Both the position numbers and the translations under genes were made by a program. This document shows, one piece after another, positions 1 through 4,456 of a stretch of DNA of 6,131 nucleotides. How positions within the stretch are numbered: position 1 is the stretch's first letter; each line of letters begins with the position of its first letter. The notes beneath the pieces were generated by a model. That model made no database searches and was not told where the DNA came from. It saw only the letters and a program-made list of their open reading frames with translations. Source of the stretch: an uncultured Bacillota bacterium (lineage in GTDB: Bacteria; Bacillota; Clostridia; Christensenellales; UBA1242); contig USKO01000042.1 of NCBI GenBank assembly GCA_900555365.1, forward strand, positions 1 to 6,131, written 5' to 3'.

Positions 1-42
1 AAGCCGAACTTGCTTGCAAGAGTGAGGCTGATGGTTATACAT

Positions 43-129
43 ACTATGTGATGAACACAATTTATTGTGTTTTTGCGTAAGCAAACTTGGTTTGCGTAAG
101 CAAAGCGAGCAAAACAACATCACATAGTT
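43..129. repeat. Palindrome-rich intergenic repeat downstream of trxB
   Basis: An 11-bp perfect inverted repeat, ACTATGTGATG at 43-53 and CATCACATAGT at 119-129, brackets a block made almost wholly of smaller symmetrical units. A 7-bp hairpin lies at 54-71 (AACACAA, loop TTTA, TTGTGTT). A 14-bp direct repeat TTTGCGTAAGCAAA occurs at 72-85 and 91-104, each copy being a 5-bp stem with a GTAA loop. An alternative hairpin GCAAAC-TTG-GTTTGC at 81-95 overlaps both copies. The block ends 4 bp short of the trxB stop codon. It could be a REP- or MITE-like dispersed element, or an elaborate transcription end point. No transposase gene is visible. Upstream of it, bases 9-20 form another small hairpin (CTTGC-TT-GCAAG). 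Confidence 0.6.
54..74 (+). terminator. Weak terminator-like hairpin
   Basis: The 7-bp AT-rich stem AACACAA/TTGTGTT with a 4-nt loop runs directly into a short T run on the plus strand, at 70-74. It could end a plus-strand gene lying left of the window and converging on trxB. The stem has only two G-C pairs and is embedded in the palindromic repeat, so termination activity is uncertain. On the minus strand no T run follows it, so it is a poor terminator for trxB. Confidence 0.25.
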
Positions 130-133
130 TATA

Positions 134-1063
134 TTAAGCAAACATATCTTTATGAGCGTGATTTAATCTAATCACATATTTACTTGCTTCAGTTCCAGCC
201 ACTGCTCCATCTCCCACTGCAGTAGCAATTTGGCGTATGCTATCTGTTCGCAGATCTCCACAAGCAAAAACGCCATCGATATTTGTTCGCATCAAATCGT
301 CTGTTTTTATAAATCCAGATTCATTCATTTCAATCTTGCCTTTGAGCGCTGCTGTATCAGGTCGCCTGCCAATCGCAACAAAGATCGCATCTACATCAAG
401 GAAACTAGTTTTTCCATCTTGAACATACACAAGTTTTTCTACTTTATCATCACCCTCAATCTTTTGAGAAATTGCATTTTTTAGCATGATAACATTGCTT
501 TTATTATCAAACTCGTCTTCTGCATAATTATGCAATTTTAATTTGTCCTTTGTAAGAATATATACCTTCCTGCAGATATTAGAAAGATAGACGCCATCAG
601 AAAAAGCGCTATCGCCAGAACCGACTACCGCAACATCTTTGCCCTTAAAAAAATTACCATCACAAAGAGCGCAATAACTTACTCCGCGCCCCTTCAATCT
701 CTCTTCGCCTTCAATATTAAGTTCCCTTGAATGACTTCCTAGAGCAAGTATTATAGCTTTAGCTTTGAAGGTATCTTTATTGCATTTGACATATTTGATA
801 ATGCCATTTAAATCGAATTCTTGAGCCTCTTGCATGATGAAAGGAATATTCAGGTTAAGCGCATGCTGATAGAATTTATATGCAAGTTCATTTCCGTCCA
901 CTTTGCTAAAACCAGCATAATTTTCTATCTGACCTATTAGACCAAGCTGACCTCCTGGCAATGCTTTTTCAATTATCGCAACCTCTCTGCCCGCTCTTTT
1001 GGCATAAATAGCCGCGCTAATCCCGGCAGGACCGCCACCAATTATCAATATATCGTAAATCAT
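134..1063 (-). CDS. trxB: Thioredoxin reductase-like FAD/dithiol flavoprotein
   Basis: This is a 309-residue cytosolic flavoenzyme of the low-molecular-weight thioredoxin reductase family, which passes electrons through FAD and a redox cysteine pair to thioredoxin; length is normal. The FAD Rossmann motif GGGPAG is at residues 9-14 and the redox centre CALC at 131-134, followed by DG. The second nucleotide-binding GxGxxA appears as GSGDSA (148-153). The C-terminal FAD block GVFACGD ends at residue 270, followed by the typical RQIATAVGDGAVA. The usual NADPH 2'-phosphate motif HRRxxxR after the second Rossmann fold is not recognisable: the spot reads TKDKLK (171-176), one residue shorter. The cofactor may therefore not be NADPH; an NADH- or ferredoxin-linked enzyme is possible. 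The start is supported by AAAGGAG (minus strand of 1069-1075) 5 nt from the ATG. The gene stands apart from rpsI, behind that operon's terminator. Confidence 0.93.
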   Translation of the reverse strand: MIYDILIIGGGPAGISAAIYAKRAGREVAIIEKALPGGQLGLIGQIENYAGFSKVDGNELAYKFYQHALNLNIPFIMQEAQEFDLNGIIKYVKCNKDTFKAKAIILALGSHSRELNIEGEERLKGRGVSYCALCDGNFFKGKDVAVVGSGDSAFSDGVYLSNICRKVYILTKDKLKLHNYAEDEFDNKSNVIMLKNAISQKIEGDDKVEKLVYVQDGKTSFLDVDAIFVAIGRRPDTAALKGKIEMNESGFIKTDDLMRTNIDGVFACGDLRTDSIRQIATAVGDGAVAGTEASKYVIRLNHAHKDMFA

Positions 1064-1081
1064 TTTTTCTCCTTTAATATT

Positions 1082-1109
1082 TTTATAACATATTTTTCAT
1101 ATTAATCAA
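1082..1109 (-). promoter_or_regulatory. Possible trxB promoter
   Basis: On the minus strand, TTGATT (1104-1109) and TATAAA (1082-1087) are separated by 16 bp and lie just upstream of the trxB ribosome binding site. The predicted start point would nearly touch the binding site, giving an almost absent leader. TTGAAT (1120-1125) with TAATAT (1099-1104), spaced 15 bp, is an alternative. The region is so AT-rich that chance matches are expected. Confidence 0.3.
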
Positions 1110-1160
1110 AACAAATTCTATTCAACTTATTTACATTTAGAATTTGAATTTAAATAGCAT

Positions 1161-1190
1161 AAAAAAGATATGCGCTTTTGCATATCTTTT
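1161..1190 (-). terminator. Intrinsic terminator of the rplM-rpsI operon
   Basis: Read on the minus strand, an 11-bp perfect stem AAAAGATATGC/GCATATCTTTT (1180-1190 with 1163-1173) encloses a 6-nt loop and merges into a run of six T residues at 1166-1161. It begins about 10 nt after the rpsI stop codon. It separates the ribosomal operon from trxB, so trxB probably needs its own promoter. The plus strand also reads as a hairpin followed by TTTT, so weak bidirectional action is possible. Confidence 0.85.
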
Positions 1191-1200
1191 GTTCGTAATA

Positions 1201-1611
1201 TTATCTCTTTGAGAATTGTGATGCTTTTCTAGCTTTCTTGAGACCGTATTTCTTTCTTTCCTTCATTCTTGGATCACGAGTAAGAAGTCCTGCTTTCTTA
1301 AGCTCCGGTTTAAGCTGCTCATCTGCCTTAACAAGTGCTCTTGCTATTCCATGACATAAAGCACCTGCTTGACCTGATATACCACCGCCATGAACGCGTG
1401 CTATTACGTCATATTTATCCCCTGTTGAAGTGAGCTCAAATGGTTGGCGAGCAACTAAAAGAAGTGTATCTCTTTGGAGATATTCACCCATATCTCTGCC
1501 ATTAACAATATATTTTCCTGTTCCTGGGAAAAGTCTTACTCTTGCAATAGATTTCTTTCTTCTGCCAGTTGAAATAATTTGACTGACTGCTTTTACTTTT
1601 TTCTCTGCCAT
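1201..1611 (-). CDS. rpsI: 30S ribosomal protein S9 (uS9)
   Basis: At 136 residues this is a full-length S9, a small-subunit head protein whose basic C-terminal tail reaches the P-site tRNA anticodon stem. The family hallmarks are [13 protein letters not shown] (15-27), the [11 protein letters not shown] segment, the [20 protein letters not shown] block (from residue 74) and the tail [12 protein letters not shown]...SQFSKR ending in Lys-Arg. The start ATG overlaps the rplM stop by one base (TAATG on the minus strand). The ribosome binding site AAAGGAG (minus strand of 1622-1628) lies inside the end of rplM, 10 nt from the ATG. This arrangement suggests translational coupling with L13. The usual rplM-rpsI order is kept, and the gene is followed directly by an intrinsic terminator. 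Confidence 0.98.
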   Translation of the reverse strand: MAEKKVKAVSQIISTGRRKKSIARVRLFPGTGKYIVNGRDMGEYLQRDTLLLVARQPFELTSTGDKYDVIARVHGGGISGQAGALCHGIARALVKADEQLKPELKKAGLLTRDPRMKERKKYGLKKARKASQFSKR

Positions 1612-2054
1612 TAGTTTCTAGCTCCTTTTATCTCAACTTTTTCAGGCTTTTGAGCTTGTTGAGAATGCTCTTCATTTTTATAGATGTGTAATCTTGTAAT
1701 TTGTTTTCTTCCAAGAGATGTCTTAGGAAGCATTCCTTTTACAGCAACTTGAAGCGCTTTTGGAGAATTATCCTTCATAAGAGTGGCATATTTGATTTCT
1801 TTAAGTCCACCAGGATATCCTGTATGCCATCGTAGTTTTTTATCCTCAAGCTTATTGCCTGTAAGCACAATTTTATCTGTATTGATAACTATGCAATAAT
1901 CCCCACAGTCCACATGTGGAGTATAGATTGTTTTCTTTTTACCTGTTAATATATCAGCGACCATTGTTGCAACTCTTCCAAGTGGTTGTCCGGCTGCATC
2001 AATAAGAAGCCATTTTCTTTCAATGTCGGCTGGTTTTGCCATGTAAGTTTTCAT
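1611..2054 (-). CDS. rplM: 50S ribosomal protein L13 (uL13)
   Basis: This is a 147-residue, full-length L13, an early-assembling large-subunit protein that binds 23S rRNA. Recognisable blocks are the N-terminal [26 protein letters not shown] (25-30), the HTGYPGG motif (77-83), [15 protein letters not shown] (104-118) and the C-terminal [16 protein letters not shown] (122-137). The start is set by GGAGG (minus strand of 2061-2065), 6 nt upstream; an internal Met at residue 5 has no comparable site. It is the first gene of a two-gene operon with rpsI, with which it overlaps by one base. Regulation probably acts through the promoter at 2190-2218 and the structured leader at 2094-2153. Confidence 0.98.
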   Translation of the reverse strand: MKTYMAKPADIERKWLLIDAAGQPLGRVATMVADILTGKKKTIYTPHVDCGDYCIVINTDKIVLTGNKLEDKKLRWHTGYPGGLKEIKYATLMKDNSPKALQVAVKGMLPKTSLGRKQITRLHIYKNEEHSQQAQKPEKVEIKGARN

Positions 2055-2060
2055 TAAATT

Positions 2061-2160
2061 CCTCCGAAAAAATTTTGTAATTTATTTAAACATAAGGTCT
2101 TCTTCGGGATAGACCCTCTTTTTCTTTACAGGCAAATTTTCTTTGTGGGGCTAATACAAA
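2061..2160 (-). promoter_or_regulatory. Structured 5' leader of rplM (putative ribosomal protein leader)
   Basis: The rplM transcript carries roughly 130 nt of untranslated leader. On the minus strand AGGGTCT (2117-2111) pairs with AGACCTT (2100-2094) around a 10-nt loop, giving 7 pairs including one G-U. The same left arm can instead pair upstream: TAGCCC (2153-2148) with GGG-T-CTA (2116-2110, one bulged T). The two folds exclude each other. Low-GC Gram-positive bacteria are known to carry an L13 leader RNA motif in front of rplM, thought to bind L13. The position fits, but I cannot confirm the consensus by eye. The leader ends in the strong GGAGG of rplM. Confidence 0.5.
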
Positions 2161-2161
2161 C

Positions 2162-2187
2162 AAAAAGCGCCTTAAATAAAGACGCTT
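2162..2187 (-). terminator. Terminator hairpin behind the 2250-2900 gene, overlapping the rplM transcript start
   Basis: On the minus strand AAGCGTCTT (2187-2179) pairs with AAGGCGCTT (2173-2165), nine pairs with one G-U, around a 5-nt loop. Five T residues follow (2166-2162). It is the only good terminator after the gene ending at 2250. It also covers the predicted rplM start point (about 2182-2185), so a transcript begun there would carry only a shortened left arm. Confidence 0.7.
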
Positions 2188-2189
2188 AT

Positions 2190-2218
2190 ATTTTATATAA
2201 ATACTTAATCTTTGTCAA
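2190..2218 (-). promoter_or_regulatory. Promoter of rplM-rpsI
   Basis: A consensus -35 TTGACA (minus strand of 2213-2218) and -10 TAAAAT (2190-2195) are spaced exactly 17 bp, typical of the housekeeping sigma factor. The predicted start is a G near 2183-2185, about 130 nt upstream of the rplM ATG. High strength suits a ribosomal protein operon. Confidence 0.85.
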
Positions 2219-2249
2219 GCATTTTTGTATACTTTTTACAAATATTTTA

Positions 2250-2900
2250 TTAGCCCACCTCTAAATCTTCATCCTTCTCCTCTTCCTCTAATTTAGCAAT
2301 GGCAATATTTGCGTAAAACCCTACTAAATATTCCACCACATTGTTATAATATTCCATCTTATTTTCAATGATTGTTTGAGCAAGGCTTTTGCCATATTCT
2401 AAAGCCCTCTCTACTCCTTCTTCACCGCCCATCGCTTTGATTTTTGTCAAATAATCCTCTGTCAACAACTCGTCTGCCTCGTTAAACATATCAATATCTC
2501 CAAGATATCTAGTCTTATCATTATTAATACCCGATTTGGTCGATTTTTTGCCATCCAAAACTTTCATAATTAAAGAATTTTCGGTCTCATTAATAATTAT
2601 ATTTTTATAACTATTTTCTTTGTTTTCAAAAGGTTTTTGAAAGATATTTTCAAATTCTTCAATAGCTTTAGATTTGTCTGCTCCCTTAAAATATTTTGAA
2701 TATTTGGTCTGTTGTATTATCTGCCTTACAGCCTCATCAATTCTCTCTTCTTGAGGCATATTATTTAACTTAATATAGCTTTTTAATATATACCAAAATT
2801 CATCTTCAATACTTCCCTCTAAAAGTGCTTCCTTTAAATCTTTCATAAAGTTGTCGATATTCTTTGTTACCACATTTTTAACCGCTTCAATATTAGCCAT
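2250..2900 (-). CDS. Uncharacterised acidic, mostly helical cytosolic protein
   Basis: I do not recognise this 216-residue protein. It has no signal peptide, no membrane segment and no cysteine. About 44 acidic against 29 basic residues make it acidic, and it ends in a charged tail EEEEKDEDLE (205-214). The composition suggests amphipathic helices at about 1-95, a polar Lys/Asn-rich stretch at about 95-130, and further helices at about 135-205, with the motif MGGEEGVERALEYGKS at 157-172. The start is secure: AAAGGAG (minus strand of 2906-2912) lies 5 nt before the ATG. It has its own strong promoter and a terminator, so it is a single-gene unit. It lies between the ribosomal operon and a divergent membrane-protein operon, with which it shares its upstream region. 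Codon use and base composition look like those of its neighbours. No function can be inferred. Confidence 0.85.
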   Translation of the reverse strand: MANIEAVKNVVTKNIDNFMKDLKEALLEGSIEDEFWYILKSYIKLNNMPQEERIDEAVRQIIQQTKYSKYFKGADKSKAIEEFENIFQKPFENKENSYKNIIINETENSLIMKVLDGKKSTKSGINNDKTRYLGDIDMFNEADELLTEDYLTKIKAMGGEEGVERALEYGKSLAQTIIENKMEYYNNVVEYLVGFYANIAIAKLEEEEKDEDLEVG

Positions 2901-2938
2901 TTTTTCTCCTTTGTCAAAAACTTTTTAAGTTTATGATT

Positions 2939-2967
2939 AGTATAGTCAATGATTTTTTCTAAGTCAA
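2939..2967 (-). promoter_or_regulatory. Promoter of the 2250-2900 gene
   Basis: TTGACT (minus strand of 2962-2967) and TATACT (2939-2944), each one mismatch from consensus, are spaced 17 bp. Transcription would start near 2932, giving a short leader of about 30 nt with the AAAGGAG site. It is divergent from the 3062-3090 promoter. The about 94 bp between the two -35 boxes are very AT-rich, contain no evident gene, and could hold UP elements or a shared operator. Confidence 0.8.
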
Positions 2968-3061
2968 GCAATTTGCGTGAATAAATATGCAAAATAATAA
3001 ATTTTTATTAGGTTTTTTAAAGAAAAATTTGATGGTTTTTCAATAAAATTTAAAAATACTG

Positions 3062-3090
3062 TTGACATATGATTTTTTATATTATATAAT
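3062..3090 (+). promoter_or_regulatory. Perfect-consensus promoter of the leader RNA and membrane-protein operon
   Basis: TTGACA (3062-3067) and TATAAT (3085-3090) match the housekeeping sigma consensus exactly, with 17-bp spacing and AT-rich DNA upstream. The predicted start is G3097. Such a strong promoter in front of genes of unknown function suggests either an abundant RNA product or tight control after initiation. Confidence 0.9.
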
Positions 3091-3096
3091 ATTAAT

Positions 3097-3314
3097 GTAG
3101 TAAAAATATCTGCTACATACTTAAGGGGTTGACTCTAGCATGCTAGAGCAAGATGAATTATCAAATAGATTAGCAACATATCCGTTTTAGTCGTTGAAGA
3201 CCGCTCCTTAAATTTTCTAGATTTTAGTCACATGGACAAGCCATGTTTACATATATATAAATTGAACTACGACAAAATAGGTATGTGTGCCGAACCTTTT
3301 TTGGGGTGCATAAC
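3097..3314 (+). ncRNA. Candidate structured 5' leader RNA (riboswitch-like, class not recognised)
   Basis: About 218 nt lie between the promoter and the first start codon. Hand pairing gives a closing stem P1 of 9 pairs with one bulge and one G-U (3112-3120 with 3281-3290). A helix X joins TTTT-A-GTCGT (3185-3194, A bulged) with ACGACAAAA (3269-3277), extendable by G-U and C-G pairs to 3280. A perfect 16-bp palindrome CTCTAGCATGCTAGAG lies at 3133-3148, and a hairpin ACATGG-ACAAG-CCATGT at 3230-3246. TTAAGGGG (3121-3128) pairs with CTCCTTAA (3204-3211), which with X would form a pseudoknot. GTATGTG of P1 can instead pair with GGTGCATA (3306-3312 region), covering the Shine-Dalgarno GGGGTG (3303-3308). 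No terminator lies before the gene. It does not match riboswitch classes whose motifs I know (TPP, SAM, FMN, cobalamin, purine, lysine, GEMM). Folding was by eye only. Confidence 0.6.
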
Positions 3315-4448
3315 ATGACTGATAGGAAAACAAAATTTTCTTCTTATATAAAACTAATTGACTCAACTCTAACCTTGGCTTCTAAAGAAAGTCATGCTTT
3401 TTATGTGAAAAGCTATGGAAAGATTTTTAGGACATATAAATTTAAAAGACATAAGATTTTAAAGTCAAAGTCAACAACTAGAAGGCTTTCAAAAAAAGAA
3501 CGCCAAAGAATCGAGAATGAACGCAAAGAAAAGGAATATCAAAAGGGAACTTTTAAAAAGAATATGCGTGCTCTTGCAATTCTCTTAGTCCTTGGCATAT
3601 TCACTGGCAGCGGACTTGGTGTTTGGTATTTCAATTCTGTTCTTAAGAGCAATGTCGACTACAGTGCTTACAATGTGGGAGATTATCTTCCTGACTATGA
3701 CGCTCCTTTTGAAAAGCTGGGAATTACAAGCGAAGAAGACAAAGAAGATTTTGTAAACATTGCAAATGAAAATCAAATCACTCCCCTTTCTCTTTCCGCG
3801 CTAGACAACTTTTTACTTGCTCTTTATAATGCAGAGCGTGCGACTAGTTATAGCGCTATTGGTATAGGCAATGTTTCAACAATTTCTCCCCAATCGATTT
3901 ATAGCGCAAAATACTTTGATGGAGAAACTTACACCTTTGAGAGTATTAGCGTTGGCTTGCTTCAAGTTGCCACAAAAGACGAATTAAAGAAAGGAGAAAA
4001 TATCGTAACTATTAATAGCGGATCTTCGATAACTCAAAATGACGACGGCAGCATGACAGCGCAGTGGAGTCCAGATCAGACAATATCTCTTGAAGAATAT
4101 AAAGATCTTACTGGAAATTATCTTTACACACTCAATCCTTATATCATCTCTGAAAAAACAATTCTTAATTATGACCAGGTAACTGTATCAGCAAACGAGG
4201 ACGGCTCATACTCCTTCACTTTTGAGCTTCATCCAATCTACAGCGTACTTAATTACTATAAACAAGTTAAGAGATCGGGAAGCTTAGAGGCAGATCCAGT
4301 CTTCACATCGATTTCGCAAGTGATAACTATTGACGACGAATGGAACTTTGTATCATTTGATACGACAGAAAGCTATACCGCAGTAAAATTTTCAATGGGT
4401 GCAAAATGTACAGGGTCACTTCATACCGAATTTCAATTTAATTTTTAG
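3315..4448 (+). CDS. Single-pass membrane protein with extracytoplasmic domain, unknown family
   Basis: I do not recognise this 377-residue protein. Residues 1-83 form a strongly basic cytoplasmic region including a charged, probably coiled stretch (SKKERQRIENERKEKE, about 59-74). One hydrophobic segment follows at about 84-106 (MRALAILLVLGIFTGSG...). About 270 residues then lie outside by the positive-inside rule; they are acidic and beta-rich, with Tyr/Ser/Thr-rich strands. One cysteine is present near the C-terminus. I chose ATG 3315: the frame is open to a GTG at 3285, but that codon lies inside the leader's closing stem and has no ribosome binding site. ATG 3315 has GGGGTG at 3303-3308, 6 nt upstream, pairing with the anti-Shine-Dalgarno with one G-U. 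It is first in an operon with the secreted protein 8 nt downstream. Expression may be controlled by the leader RNA. A cell-envelope role is a guess from topology alone. Confidence 0.85.
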   Translation: MTDRKTKFSSYIKLIDSTLTLASKESHAFYVKSYGKIFRTYKFKRHKILKSKSTTRRLSKKERQRIENERKEKEYQKGTFKKNMRALAILLVLGIFTGSGLGVWYFNSVLKSNVDYSAYNVGDYLPDYDAPFEKLGITSEEDKEDFVNIANENQITPLSLSALDNFLLALYNAERATSYSAIGIGNVSTISPQSIYSAKYFDGETYTFESISVGLLQVATKDELKKGENIVTINSGSSITQNDDGSMTAQWSPDQTISLEEYKDLTGNYLYTLNPYIISEKTILNYDQVTVSANEDGSYSFTFELHPIYSVLNYYKQVKRSGSLEADPVFTSISQVITIDDEWNFVSFDTTESYTAVKFSMGAKCTGSLHTEFQFNF

Positions 4449-4456
4449 AGGGAAGA

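Noticed and set aside
3..80. Open frame on the plus strand at the left edge ending in TAA, as the tail of a converging gene; another frame ends at TGA 49-51
   Set aside because: Only 16-25 codons are visible, all frames here are short, the longer frame runs through the palindromic repeat, and nothing recognisable is encoded. It stays possible but unsupported.
230..484. Plus-strand open frames of 61 and 84 codons opposite trxB
   Set aside because: They are antisense shadows of a well-supported gene, with no ribosome binding site or recognisable content.
3097..3300. Leader as 6S RNA, SRP RNA, tmRNA, a T-box or a c-di-AMP (ydaO-type) riboswitch
   Set aside because: No 6S-like rod with central bubble, no SRP or tmRNA signature, no T-box sequence. 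The stretches GCCGAACC and TTGGGGTG recall ydaO fragments but occur in the wrong order and without the rest of the motif.
3265..3302. Intrinsic terminator ending at the T run 3297-3302
   Set aside because: The only local stem before the T run is about four pairs and is separated from it by six bases, so attenuation by termination is not supported.
3285..3314. GTG at 3285 as the start of the membrane protein, adding ten residues
   Set aside because: It has no ribosome binding site and lies in the leader's closing stem; ATG 3315 has GGGGTG six bases upstream.
3585..3776. Minus-strand frame inside the membrane-protein gene
   Set aside because: It is an antisense shadow of 3315-4448 without a start signal.
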